A DNA stretch of 64,000 bases, taken from Lasiosphaeris hirsuta. Its lineage: Eukaryota; Ascomycota; Sordariomycetes; Sordariales; Lasiosphaeriaceae. Below, piece by piece: positions 45,000 to 56,298 of the stretch. The stretch is taken from the NCBI GenBank assembly GCA_030549175.1, contig JAUKUA010000004.1, positions 5,394,001 to 5,458,000 on the forward strand, written 5' to 3'. Both the position numbers and the translations under genes were made by a program. Within the stretch, counting starts at the first letter, position 1; each line of letters starts with the position of its first letter. The notes below the pieces were generated by a model. The model saw only the letters and a list, made by a program, of their open reading frames with translations. It was not told the DNA's origin and ran no database searches.

Positions 45000-46394
45000 A
45001 TGGTGACTGTTGGAGAGAGCGAGACGTTTGACCTCGAGCCTTTGGCAACAGGGAAGAACACCAGCCAGCCAGACCTCATTGCGCCAAACCCCTTTCTCCA
45101 AGTCCAGACAAACCCCCGAGCCACGACCTCAACTGCCCCCGGGAGAATGACTACGACGACGACTACGATGACAACGACAACGAACAAGACCCTCGCAACG
45201 TCTCCTGCCATTGTTGAACAGGATGACGACTCTACCATCAACTCCACAATGTGGTATCTCGAGCACCTCCCGCTCTACGAGACCGAGAAGCCCTACACGA
45301 TGCGATACAAGTCGGAGGATGATATCCCACAAACCAACTTCAAGAAGGTCCAACATCCTATGAAGGCGAGAAGCATGAGAGAGCCTGGGGCTGGCCCTTT
45401 CCATCTCGACGAATGCGGTTTCCATACCATGGAACTTAGGTCTCGCCTCACGTCTGATGAGTTTTGGGACAACGACAACGTCCAGGGCGTGTACATCCCC
45501 GAGGTCAAGGAAGTGCTCAAACGAGACCTGGGAGTGAAGTACGTCCATGTTTTGGACTATGCGGTTTGTCCACCCCACAAATGCCCGAAGGGCTACAGCT
45601 TGGTCTCACTGTGGAGCAGTTGAGGAAGCGGGATCAGGCATTCCTGCTATCGACTTGGGAGGAGTACGAGTACGATCAGCCAACCGCATTGGCACATATA
45701 GGTAAGAAGGGAAGATACTCACGGGATGATGCAGAATGCTGCTGATTCAAGCACCCTAGATTTCACGATCAAAGAGGGAGAAAGGATTGTGAGAGCCCTC
45801 TTCGGAGACCGCGCCGATGAGGTCCTCAAGGGACGTTGGCAGGCTATCAAGTGAGGCAATCCCAAGCAGCACACTGACCTCGAAGCAAAAAATTAAAATA
45901 AAAAAAATGGGGGTGGACTAACCAATTTGGTATGGTCTTGTAGTGTTTAGAAATCTATCAAGGGCCCGCTGGGCGATTGGCCACTGGGTTTCTGCGATAT
46001 TCGCTCCGTGGACGTGGACAACGATGTTATGGAAAGTGATGTAATTTTGACGACTTTCGTCACGGAAAGCCTGCAGATATTTCATAACCCAGGTTTCCAG
46101 TGGTACTACCTGCCGGACCACCATACTTGGGAGGCCCTGATCTTTAAGAGCGGCGATAGTGAGCTTGGAAAAGGCATGGGCTGCCCACATTCAGGCTTCT
46201 ACAATCCAAAGGTGAAGGGGGGGCTGAGGCAGAGCCTTGACTGTAGGACATTTGTTTTCTTTATTGACTTGGACGAGTTACCCGCCCATTGTCGGAGACG
46301 TTACCTGACCGCACGCGCAAATGATGTAGCAAAGATCAGGCATTCGTACCTTAATCGTTCTGCAAGACACGCACCGCATTACAAATGTATTTAA
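45000..46394 (+). pseudogene. CmcJ/AsaB-like oxidoreductase, copy 1, nonsense mutation
   Basis: Reconstructed exons are about 45252-45563 (an ATG at 45000 with a Thr-rich lead is possible), 45617-45701, 45760-45850 and 45944-46394. Family sequence runs from YLEHLPLYETEKPYTMRY, through VQGVYIPEVKEVLKRDLG, RKRDQAF, EYEYDQPTALAHID, VLKGRWQAIN and GPLGDWPLGFCDIRSVDVDN to FQWYYLPDHHTWEALIFKSG. These match fungal CmcJ/NvfI/AsaB-type proteins, a family named from cephamycin and other natural-product pathways (oxidoreductase or hydroxylase-like). At the start of the last exon the invariant NVWRPIKGP is read as NV, stop (TAG, 45948-45950), then KSIKGP. TGG to TAG is a G-to-A transition. The first intron (GTTTGT donor, GAG acceptor) is weak and could hide another lesion. 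Confidence 0.65.
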
Positions 46395-46488
46395 AGAGTC
46401 GCCGACCACTCACCTGTCCCCAACTTTGTTTGAGTTACTACCCCACACTCCTCTCCTCCCCCGACCTAGGCTGCGGCACACACCCAAC

Positions 46489-47690
46489 ATGTCCCAGCAA
46501 GTAGTGCAAAGCACTCTCGTATTTCTTGCCCGCGATGGAATGTACGACACAATCAAGCCGTACAGCCTCCGCTTCGAGCCGCCAGACGACTCTCCTCGCC
46601 ACAACATCCGCACCGAGAAGCCAGCCGTGATCCACGACGCTCGGCCAAGCAAGCCTACTCCTGACGAGCACGGGTTTTGCATTGACCACGTTTCCGAATA
46701 AGATGAGCTACACCGACTACAACGACCGTAGAAAGATTGAAGGCGTGTACGCGCGCGAGCTCCAAGCCCATTTGAAGGAACTGCTCGAGGCCAGGCATGT
46801 CAGGGTAATTGACTATGTCGTACGTGCACCCGTACCATCTGGAGAAGAGACAAGAAGTTGGGATAGATGACAAAGCGTGTGGATTACCACAGCGTAGGTT
46901 CGAAGGCGGCATTAGCGCATCTTGGTACTATTGAACACCCCCTCTTGCCTTCGCATCTGTGGCACTGGGCCAGACCAGACACAATCAGGTTCTTGTTCGA
47001 AGGAGAACTCACTGGACAGCATCCAGACTTCTCACACGCCGAAGCGGTTAACATGCTCGAGACTCTATACGGTGGCCGTGCTAGCGAAATCTTGGCGCAC
47101 CAATGGCAAGTGATCAAGTATGTGTCTCCTGACTCATTGCTGTCTACAGTTCTAGGGATATTCATCTCAAGCTCACACACGCCCTTTACATCTACCTAGC
47201 GCCTGGAGACCACTCAGAGGCCCGATATTTTACTGGCCGCTAGCGGTTTGTGACGCTCGCAAGGCCGAGACTCGCAGGTTACCGATGCGGTCTACCCTGA
47301 ATGGGCCTATGAGAACGTGCTAGTGCACCACCACCCGGACCAGCAGTGGTACTACTTTTCCGCAATGGACACCCACGAGACAATGCTGTTCAAGTGCGCC
47401 GACTCGGATGAGACTACAGGTGGACGTGCGTTATCCCCCCCCCTTGAAATTGCTCAAACAATGAACCGTCCCGCCCTCCAGTATTACAGTTTTGTTGACA
47501 TGCGCAGACATTCACGCCGCTGACAATCTACTTATGTACAGAATGCCCCCACGGAGCCTTCCCTGTGCCGCAGTCTGGTACGGCCGTGGTACAACCAAGG
47601 GAAAGCGTGGAGTCAAGGGCCTTTGTCGTGTGGGCTCCCTTGGCCAAGCTCCCCAAGGAGACAGGGGCGCTGTACGGAGAACGAGGCTGA
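46489..47690 (+). pseudogene. CmcJ/AsaB-like oxidoreductase, copy 2, frameshifts
   Basis: Tandem paralog of the preceding copy, in the same orientation about 100 bp downstream. It begins MSQQVVQSTLVFLARDGMYD, has PYSLRFEPPDDSPRHNIRTE and stops in frame after HGFCIDHVSE at 46699-46701. One base earlier a second frame carries on with NKMSYTDYNDRRKIEGVYAR and ARHVRVIDYV. After introns come AALAHLD (46900-46924 joined to 46979), GGRASEILAHQWQVIN, WRPLRGPIFYWPLAVCDAR, then another one-base shift into DAVYPEWAYENVLVHHHPD, WYYFSAMDTHETMLFKCADS, and a last exon with CPHGAFPVPQSG, PRESVESRAFVVW and a stop at 47688. Two single-base shifts therefore break an otherwise complete gene. Function before decay would be as for copy 1. 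Confidence 0.6.
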
Positions 47691-48167
47691 TCACGTTGGT
47701 GCGAGCTGTTGGGGGCATTACTAGTACCAGATTCAGCGTTATGAAACAGTAGACATGTTGGAAGCAATGCGCTGAATAAACCTGGCAGATCACTGTACCC
47801 GTGTGTCGGTAGTAGACTATGGTGAGGGGACATGTTATAGGCCGTCATAGCTGAATCTAAGATATCTAACTGTTGTAGGGCAACACAATGAAGGTGATTA
47901 TATGCAGTGGTGGTTCTGGCCCAGAGAAATCTCTGGCCCTCTTTAATGGGTGGCCACACTAGAACCACGCTAGGCTATCTACTTATCAGAGGCGGCTACA
48001 CCTTCTGGAAGGCCATTCACTGGAGGCCACCATTCACTGGAGGCCATTCACTCTTCCAACACTAACCTGGATAACTACATTTTCATTGCCGTCACGTTCT
48101 GCGCACAGCGCTAAGAAACGTCACCAAGGCAGTAAAGCTTGGTGGGCTCCCTCTTGCTATTGACTAG
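47691..48167. other. Intergenic region with short direct repeats
   Basis: No coding region. A unit of about 17 bp around CCATTCACTGGAGG occurs three times (last copy partial) at 48012-48052. Confidence 0.5.
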
Positions 48168-49062
48168 ATGTCGCGTGTGCTTCGGCAGTTGAGGCTCTCG
48201 TATAAAGACTTCCTCAAGGACTATGAGGAAGAGGATATAGAGGGGCTCTTTGAGAATACCGATCATGGTACTAGTGGCTCGTCAGCTGGGAACAACGGCT
48301 ACACGATCCGCTCTCTCGCCACAGTGTGGGCTCTCGACCGGCTCTCTCCAAGGGAACCAAAGCGCTTCAAGTCATCTGCCTTCTAGACCCGGATGGCATA
48401 CCCGAGGATCTTCTGATTGGCAAGAGCTGGTAGCGACTTACCAGGCCGCAGGCACTCTCATCATTTCGGAATGGCCATATCAATCAATGAAGGAGCACCA
48501 CGCGGTGGCGAAGTTTACCAAATGCGAGGCCTTGTTCCCCAGTGTGCTGCGTTTCAAGGATAGACTGCAGCCCCTCGTTCACGAGTCGCCCGATCTCCGG
48601 CTTGAGATTGGCCTAGCCAAGCTCTTTAACGACACCGGCTGGTACATGTTTGAGCGGGGCCTGATGGAAGACGCCAAGTCCTTTTGTGACCTCGAGCTGT
48701 TGATCGGTGAACGGCTGCGCAACGAACTCGGTGAGGCTGCAAACGAGTCGATTCGTGAGAGTCACCCGTTCATGGGCATCATCCTAGCCGAGAAAAACGA
48801 CCATAGGCTTAGCATGGCACACAAGCAGAAGTGGCTTTCGATACTGGAGGAGCGGCAATCGCCCACGTCAAGAGACAAGCCAGTTGAAGACTACGAGTTG
48901 GGATACGCCTACAACGAGATTGGTGTAGCGTTCGGAAATCACGACATGCTCGAAGAGGCAGCCCAAGCCTTCCGCCGGTCCATCGAAATTTTCCAGGGTC
49001 TCGACGACTACGAAGACACGATGCTGGGGTGGCTTGAGCCAAATCTCGGCTTCATTTACTGA
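48168..49062 (+). pseudogene. NLR-type protein remnant with TPR region
   Basis: Three consecutive frames give one protein-like path. The first (48168 to about 48370) has YTIRSLATVWALDRLSPREP. The second has KALQVICLLDPDGIPEDLLI (about 48358-48430). The third runs to the stop at 49060, with FKDRLQPLVHESPDLRLEIG, FNDTGWYMFERGLMEDAKSF, YELGYAYNEIGVAFGNHDML and EEAAQAFRRSIEIFQGLDDY. LL.(I/V)...LDPD.I.E..L followed by tetratricopeptide-like helices is the sequence seen after the nucleotide-binding domain in fungal STAND/NLR proteins. The NB-ARC or NACHT domain itself and the effector N-terminus are absent, and the TPR array ends early. It is a truncated, frameshifted relic. Confidence 0.55.
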
Positions 49063-49698
49063 TGATGAATTGGGTGTCGTTCTCGGCTGGAGCTTGTGCA
49101 AGGAATAATGATTTGGAAATCGCGGTATTCGTCGCTAGAACCGGTGGACCATTATCTCACTAGCTTTGTGGAGGAGAATAAGTAAAGACCTCGGCCGAAA
49201 GCTGCAAGGAACAAGATATAAAGAAGGCTGGTCGAGCACCAATCATGCAAATATACAAATCCACACCACCATTTCCGGACTGCTCTACTTCGCCTACAGG
49301 GTTTCCTCGGAAACAATTCACGACAAGCATCCATCCAATTCCAGCATTGCTCCTTTCCCGCATTACTTCTTTTCCTGGCCGAGCGGCCTTGGGAGCTTTG
49401 GGAAGATTCGAATGAGAGCGGTCGGCAGCCACGTCTACCCAAGCAACTCATCGCCTTGGTCAACGCAGTCAACACAGTCCTAGGAGCTTTGGGAAGGTTT
49501 GAAGGAGAGCAGTCGGCAGCCACACCGCCTGCCCCCAAATACTACAGGTCGCACAGCCACGGCAGTCAATCGCGGCCGCAGTCCATCGCAGTCAATTAAA
49601 CAGCAGTCTATTCAACACCATTACAGCCATTTTTTTGCAGAACTAGTTACAAATCAAAACGTCTAGAATGGTCCCCATCCCTTTGCCCCCTCCTTTTC
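49063..49698. other. Intergenic region with an imperfect direct repeat
   Basis: No coding region. A segment of about 43 bp (GGAGCTTTGGGAAG...GTCGGCAGCCAC) occurs at about 49389-49430 and again at 49487-49528 with a few differences. The sequence after it is rich in GCAGTC words. Confidence 0.45.
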
Positions 49699-50760
49699 TT
49701 ACATCTGTTCCTCCTCTTCCGCCTCCTCCTCCTCCTCCTCCTTCGAGTTAATACCAAACAGAGCTAACAGCTCGTACGACTTACCCCATGCAAAGTCTTG
49801 GGCATTCCGGATCAGGTCACGGCCCTTGTTCGGATAGTCAAGAAGGCTCTTGCGGGCCACCAGGTTCTGGTGGTACTCTCCGTTCTGGAAATGGTGGGCA
49901 AACACCTCGGCAACCTTGCCATCGGTCGCGCAGGTGACGACGACGGTTTCCTTGGCAACCTTGTAAACCACGGCACCTAGGCCTTGAACACTTGCTGTGT
50001 CGACTTTAGCCTGGGCGAGAGCCTGGTCCCGTGCGTACACCGAAGTAGCACCGTCGTAAGCAGCTTGGTATGCTGCTTGGTGGAGATTGCCGCCTATTCG
50101 CTTGAATTCAGCGGCAAAGTGGCATAAGGAGAGAGAGTTTCTGCCGGTATGAAGAGCGTGGCTGTGCATGTGACTCGGGAGAGCCTTGGTTTTGAAGCCA
50201 TCCAGACGATCAGGATGAGGATTAGATAGGACTTTGTTGAAAACTTGCTTGGGAGTACCAGTAATAGCTCGTTGGTTCAGTTTGCCATAGTTTAGGTCGT
50301 TATATTTCTTCATCAAGTCTGACTGGATATCCTGTGACGCTGTAGCCTCGTTAAACGAGTCGGATATGTCGCGGCAGTATTGCTGGTGTGTATGCTCTGA
50401 TGGCTGGGTGCTGCTCCGGCGTCGGGTAAGGTGGTGCCGAATGATATCGAGGTCTTGGGCTGGTCTGGAGGCAGTGGGGTCCAAGATGCCGTTCTCATAA
50501 GCCCGGGCCTCGAACCCAGATGTTGTAGTGGAGAGAGTACCCTTCTTGTTCACCATGTCGCTGTCGCTCTCAGGTTAGCCGCTGTTGTCGTTATCGTTGT
50601 CGTTTTCGCTGTTGTCGCCGTTGAGAGAGTTGAGAAGAGCCAAGTTCTTTCTGGTGAGCCGGAGAGACTTATTTGTATCCTTGTCGCCGTCGCCGGCGCC
50701 GGCCGTGCACTTGGCCATAGTGTCCCCATCAGCAGCGTCGTCGGCCTTGCGCTTGGCCAT
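49699..50760 (-). pseudogene. PD-(D/E)XK-nuclease-like fungal protein (DUF7924-like) with one nonsense codon
   Basis: The frame from ATG 50760 (MAKRKADDAADGD; SLRLTRKNLALLNSLNGD) is interrupted only by TAA at 50577-50575 and then continues in the same frame through MVNKKGTLSTTTSGFEARAY, ENGILDPTASRPAQDLD, NQRAITGTPKQVFN, NPHPDRLDGF, CHFAAEFKRIGGN, AAYQAAYDGATSVYARDQAL and on to a Glu-rich end at 49699. The continuous homology-like sequence on both sides suggests a 353-codon gene disabled by one change (CAA to TAA is a C-to-T transition). If translation restarts at 50556, a 285-residue protein remains. The PD...E.K pattern followed by Q...DGA resembles PD-(D/E)XK nucleases. I recall a widespread fungal family of this build, annotated DUF7924, but am not certain of the match. 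Confidence 0.55.
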
Positions 50761-52969
50761 GGTGATGGTGAGACGGTGGTGGGAAATGGAGAAGGAAGAT
50801 CATGTGTTGTGACATGTTGAGTTGGTGGGTGAGTTTTGCTTTGTTATGGAGAATGGACAAAGGAGAAGCGCGGTCACCCATGGTGAAACCCGTCCGCTAT
50901 GCCGCTGCGAGGGGCCAAGAGACTTGGGCCTGCGTAATGCTACCGCGGTGCCGTCGCAGGGAATGCCGCCCCGGTGGGTGGGCCTGCCGTGATGCTGCCG
51001 CGATATGCCGTCGCAAGCCTAGCTTGCAACATATGGCTGATATCGGTGGGTTTTTCCTCACGAAAGAGCTAGCCCGAGGCTAGGGGAGAACCGGTCTGCT
51101 GACATGATGTGATTGCGTTGCCTGCGCGGTTCGACGGCCACGACGCCGAATTCCGCGATATAAAAGCGACAATAAGTGAGATGCAGGTTACAATGAGGCA
51201 GCTGACACGAGCTACTCTGGTGAGGACGACAAGATCGACCCGAGCGTGCTGTCGAGCTGCTGGAAGAGATGCTACGCCTGGAAGAAGACAGGTTTGTAGC
51301 ATTTCGTGCCAAGGCGCAGCAGCTTGCCGATCAAGGTCCCCCGGCTGCCGAAAAGCGAGACCGGCCGGTAACCAGTAGCTTGTCCGGAGGGCCACAGCCG
51401 CAGCGACGGAAACTCCAGACCCCAGCCCAGGGCTCCACTGACGGTCCCGTGTACCAAATCGCCCAGTCGCGCGCCACCCAAAGCCCGGTTCGCGTCCGAC
51501 GGCATCCCCGACGGTTCCCTTCACCGAAACACCTACCCGCGTCAACCCTGAGAGGCTGTTGACTATCCTTCCGCGACCCAGCTCCACCGTTCCCAACTCT
51601 CAGGCCGAGACGGCAAGCAGCTAGAATACAGGCCCCGAGGGCTCACGCTCCCTGGGCAGTTGGATCGCTAAACTGGCATGCAATTGCAGGGCAAGTAGTT
51701 GCACAATTGAATCGCAGGCGCAGGGCAATTGAATCGCACAAGTGGTGGGTAGTTGGATCGCAATTAGCATGCGGGTTATCATAGCACCTAGAATAGGGCT
51801 AGAATGGAGATTGATTGATTGATTGATTTGAAATTTCATTATTGCAATAGCCTTGACTATGACGGCTACGATTACTTCGCACCCAACCTGACGGAGTCCA
51901 AGAGCTGACAGGCCTCAGATACGTGAGGCATCACGGACCTTCCGACCCCCGAGATATGCGAGTGATGAAGCATTTTGCCCAAGTTATAGGACTTGGAACA
52001 ATCGGTAAGCTTGATGGGGAGGACGAGCTGCCCGACTACCGACAGCTTGCGGGGCAAAATGCGTCGATTCTACAAGGCGTGGGAACGACACTACCCAATC
52101 TGACGATATCTCTACATATCAAGCGGTCAATGGCCCCAGTAAGTAAGACCTCCTACACTGCCAGCACGGAGGATGCACCATAATGCTAACCAGCTAAAAG
52201 TTTGTTGAGGCGAGAGAGAACGGGAGGGCTCCGATGGTTACGCGACATGATGGCGCGAAGCTAAGCTCAAGGAGGAGAGAGGGGACGGATACCATGAGGG
52301 TGGGGCCAAGTTCAGCGGTGAAATGAGGATTGGAGTAAGATAAGAGGGGAGCATAGAATGTCAAGAGTATAAGGAGAGGACGTCGACTTGACGTTGGGGC
52401 CGGGGGTCTATTTATGCGCGAAGGCGACGGAGCGGGGAGCGTACGGCTAATCAGTGTAAAGCGCCGCGATAAAACGGAGATGGCGCCGAACCCGGCGGGC
52501 GCGTTAGTGATTTCTCGATTACAACAGAAATGCTGACACGTTTCCGTAGGGGCTTCCTCTCCGTTTGTTAGTGTTTGCAACCCCACGAGAGGTTATCTAC
52601 TTTGAGCCCATTTGGCTTTGTGCTATATTATATAACAATTTATTCATCCCATCTCATCCGACACAGTATAGCATAGTTGTATCAGTCATAAATTACTAAC
52701 CTATCACAAACGTTGCACAAGGCGTTCCAAGGACCCACAACTCGACCAAAAGACGCTAAATTCATTTTTTTTGTTGGTCTTCTTAGTGAGCACATGTCGA
52801 CAACACAATTTGAACTTTGTCACTAATATCATCATCCCCGGCATCGGAGACACTCAACCCCGCGCTACACCAGACTCAGTCACGGCCAAACATCAACAGT
52901 CAACATTGAAATTTAACCCAAACAGAGCCTCACATGTTATACCACTTTTCTCCCTAAAAACTTTTCGCC
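50761..52969. other. Gene-poor region upstream of thioesterase
   Basis: About 2.2 kb without a firm gene. A plus-strand frame at about 51200-51560 encodes a helical stretch (ERAVELLEEMLRLEEDRF) followed by a basic Pro/Arg tail; it has no start and is probably a relic. A (GATT)4 microsatellite is at about 51807-51822. TTGAATCGCA-type words recur at 51660-51770. The promoter of the thioesterase gene is near 52700-52960. Confidence 0.4.
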
Positions 52970-53488
52970 ATGGGAGACCCCGCCCCCGCGCCACCCTCTG
53001 ACATCCCGGCCGCGGCCGCGGCCGCGAGCGACGCTGAAACGCTCGCGCACGTGGTCGCGTACCATACGGCGCGGTGCTGCGCATCGCCCATCTACGAATT
53101 CCTGCTGGGGCCGGCGACGGCGCCGTTGATCCGCTTCACGCACGCCACTAAAGGCCTGTTCCTCGCGCGGCTGGTGCTGTCGGCGCGCCACCTCAACTCG
53201 GCCGGCGGCCTGCACGGCTCCGTGTCGGCCACCATCGTCGACTGGGCGGGCGGGCTGGCGATCGCGGCGTGGGACCTGCGGCAGGCGACGGGGGTGAGTG
53301 TTGATATCAACATCACGTACCTCTCTTCGGTGGGGCTGGGGGATGAGGTGGAGATTGAGGGGAGTGCGGGGAGGGTTGGGGGGAGTTTGGCGTTTACCGA
53401 GGTCAAGATTTGGAAGGTTGAGGGGGGAGAGCGGGGCAGGATTGTTGTGCAGGGGAGGCATACCAAGTTTGTGAAGGCGAAGAAGTGA
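52970..53488 (+). CDS. Hotdog-fold thioesterase (PaaI/4HBT type)
   Basis: Single exon, 172 residues. After an Ala/Pro-rich N-terminus (about 20 residues) comes the hotdog domain: VAYHTARCCASPIYEFLLG, ATKGLFLARLVLSARHLNSA, then the substrate helix GGLHGSVSATIVDWAGGLAI and DINITYLSSVGLGDEVEIEG, ending GRIVVQGRHTKFVKAKK. The HLNSAGGLHGSV...D pattern is that of the active-site turn and Asp of PaaI-like acyl-CoA thioesterases. The likely reaction is hydrolysis of an acyl-CoA or aryl-acyl-CoA thioester; the substrate is not predictable. There is no targeting peptide that I can identify with confidence. The nearby genes do not suggest a pathway. Confidence 0.85.
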   Translation: MGDPAPAPPSDIPAAAAAASDAETLAHVVAYHTARCCASPIYEFLLGPATAPLIRFTHATKGLFLARLVLSARHLNSAGGLHGSVSATIVDWAGGLAIAAWDLRQATGVSVDINITYLSSVGLGDEVEIEGSAGRVGGSLAFTEVKIWKVEGGERGRIVVQGRHTKFVKAKK

Positions 53489-53941
53489 ATGTGGAGGAGT
53501 GTTCATGCTGTTTGCTTCATTTTGTACGACCACCAACAAGTGGCTTCAGAAACAAACATCATCTATACTATATGGGCTACCTGGTACAAGTCCCCAATGC
53601 GGCAGGCAGCTGCCACTACACGATGCACGGTCGGACGCTAGCCGATAGACTTTTTGGCGTGCGGAACATCAAGATTTTAACCGGACTTGGCAAGGGTGCA
53701 ATGCCTTCCAGTTTAGGCAGTACCACCCTGATCCTCAACGCCATGCCACCACTCTGCGCATCCTACACCTGCCTCGCACGGCAATCCCACCCTCAAGGTA
53801 GCAATGGCGCTCTGAAAGATCCTTCGAGAACCCCACGGGCACGAAACACAAAAACACAAAACCGAGAAAAGTCGGCACTCTTGCGTCAGCACTCGTCCTC
53901 CACCAGAGTGCCTACCCCGAAATCCCGGAAAAGTCTGTGAA
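53489..53941. other. Intergenic region, nothing supported
   Basis: A plus-strand frame from 53485 to 53940 lacks family-like sequence. The region is presumably the 3' UTR of the thioesterase and the promoter of the peptidase gene. Confidence 0.45.
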
Positions 53942-56298
53942 ATGAAGATGCAATGGCTCATTTCGTTGTGCCTCACGGCAGCGGCGATCACGGCCATTGA
54001 GCCTCCCCGGTTCCCCCACCAGCCCGTCGGCAATGGCGACACCTTGTTGACGTACAACTCCACTGTCGCCAGCCCAGCGTCGTTGCGATCTTCCACAACC
54101 TCAGTCATATGGACGAGCTCGACAAAGGACGGAGAGTTTATCACTCGGGGCAGCGACGGCTCGCTTATCTTCCAAGACGTTGTCAACGGCAACCAAACCA
54201 CGTTTCTCTCGGCCAGCAAGGTTCCAGCCAACGCTCGCGAGTATTGGATCTCAGCCGACCGCGCCAAGATCCTGTGGGCTGTCAACGCCACGAGTCAGTA
54301 TCGCTACTCGTACTTTGCAGACTTCATCGTGGAGGATGTTGGGTCCGGAAAGACAGAGTCACTTGTGCCAGGCTCTGCCGGAGATGTCCAGTTCGCCACA
54401 TGGAACCCCGTGTCGTCTTCAGAAATTGCCTTTGTGCGAGGCAACAATCTCTTCCTGTGGAGCAACAGCACAGTTAGCCAAATCACCACCGATGGCGGCC
54501 CTGACAAGTTCAATGCTGTTCCCGACTGGGTTTACGAGGAAGAGATTTTTGGATCCAATTACGCTCTTTGGTATTCCCCTGATGGCGAGTACATTGCGTA
54601 CCTCAGTTTTGACGAGACAGGGGTCGAGACGTTCACCGTTCCTTACTACATGGGTGAGGGACGCACTGCCCCCCTTATCCTCAGGAGCTCAAGTTGCGAT
54701 ATCCTAAAGTTGGGACGAAGAACCCGGTTGTCAGCTTCAATCTCTTGAACGTTTCCGATCGGAAGGCATCGCACGTGTCGATCGACGCATGGCCTACAGA
54801 CGAACTCATCATTGGCGAGGTTGCGTGGGTTACTGATGCACACGACAATGTCGTAGTTCGGGCATTTAACCGCGTCCAAGACCAGGAAAAGCTGGTCGTT
54901 GTCGACACTGCAACGAAATCCGGCGCCATTACTCGAGCGCGCGACGGTTCTGACGGGTGGCTCGACAACAACCTTGCCATCAGCTACATTGGTGACATCC
55001 AAGGGGGGAATACCACGTCAAAGTGGAACGGCACCTCTGGCCCGAACTTTTACCTCGATATGTCTGATGAATCAGGCTGGAACCACATCTATCTTTTCTC
55101 GGTCGACGGCAGCCAGAAAATCGCCCTCACCTCCGGCGAGTGGGAAGTAGCGTCAGTCCTCTTCATCGACACGGCCCGCGCGCTGGTTTACTACACCTCA
55201 ACGCAGCACCACAGCACCGAACGCCACCTCTACTCGGTCTCGTACCTCACGCACCAGATAACCCCCCTAGTCGATGACACGGTGCCGGCGGTATGGACCG
55301 CCTCCTTCTCCCCGCGCGGCGACTTCTACATCCTGCGGTACGCCGGCCCCGACGTACCCTATCAAGAACTCTACTCGACCACCTCACCCACACCCCTCCG
55401 CACCATCAACGACAACGCGCGCCTATACAACCTCCTGAAGACCTACAACCTCCCCAACACCACCACTCTCGAACTCGCCCACCCAGACGGCTACACCCTC
55501 AACGCACAGCTACGCCTGCCCGTAAACTTCTCCCCGGACAAGAAGTACCCGGTCCTGCTTAACCCCTACGGCGGGCCGGGCTCGCAGCAGGTCACGCAGT
55601 CCATGGCGTCGCTCGGCTGGGCCGCCTACATCGCGTCGGACCCCGAGCTCGAGTACATCACGCTGACGGTGGACGGGCGCGGGACGGGGTACAAGGGGCG
55701 GGCGTTCCGGGCCGCGGTTGCGGGGGACCTGGGGGCGATGGAGGCGGCCGACCAGATCTGGGCGGCGCGGGAGCTGGCCAAGAATGCGTGGGTGGATGCC
55801 GGGAAGATTGGGATCTGGGGGTGGAGCTATGGGGGGTATTTGGCCGCCAAGGTGGTGGAGGCTGGGGATCCCATTATTAGCATGGGCATTGCGACAGCGC
55901 CGGTGAGTGATTGGCGGTTCTATGATAGCATGTATACCGAGAGGTATATGAAGACGTTGCAGGGGAATGGGAAGGGGTATGACCGGAGCAAGGTGCATGA
56001 TGCGGAGGGGTTCAGGAAGATTGCTGGGGGGTTCTTGATACAACATGGCACCGGGGATGATAATGTGCATTTTCAGAACTCGGCCGTCTTGTCAGAGTTT
56101 CTCATGGGCGAGAAAGTCAGTCCGGAGAAGTTGGAGGTTACGTGGTTCACGGATTCGGATCACGGGATTAACCACAATAATGCGGGTGTGTTTTTGTATA
56201 AGCAGTTGTCGAGGAAGCTATTTGAAGAGAAGAAAAGGGTCGGAAATAGTACTGCGGCGCATCAGTGGAGTCGAAAGGGGTTGACAAGGACGGCTTGA
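53942..56298 (+). CDS. Dipeptidyl peptidase IV (S9B), secreted, one-base frameshift in the assembly
   Basis: Serine exopeptidase that removes X-Pro or X-Ala dipeptides from peptides, secreted. The signal peptide is [20 protein letters not shown]. The beta-propeller runs to about residue 480 ([37 protein letters not shown], which includes the EE pair that binds the substrate N-terminus; [18 protein letters not shown]). The hydrolase domain has [21 protein letters not shown], the nucleophile elbow [18 protein letters not shown] (Asp) and DSDHGIN (His). Reading from 53942 the frame ends early. At a C6 run (54669-54674) the first frame (...GEGRTAP) must shift to the second ([13 protein letters not shown], open to 56298) by one missing C. 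Everything else is intact, so this is a homopolymer sequencing error or a very recent mutation. Full length would be about 785 residues, normal for the family. Confidence 0.88.

Noticed and set aside
45000..45251. Thr-rich N-terminal lead of oxidoreductase copy 1
   Set aside because: Low-complexity and without family similarity; probably untranslated or part of the opposing frame.
55510..56070. Minus-strand frame of 186 codons
   Set aside because: Shadow of the dipeptidyl peptidase hydrolase domain.
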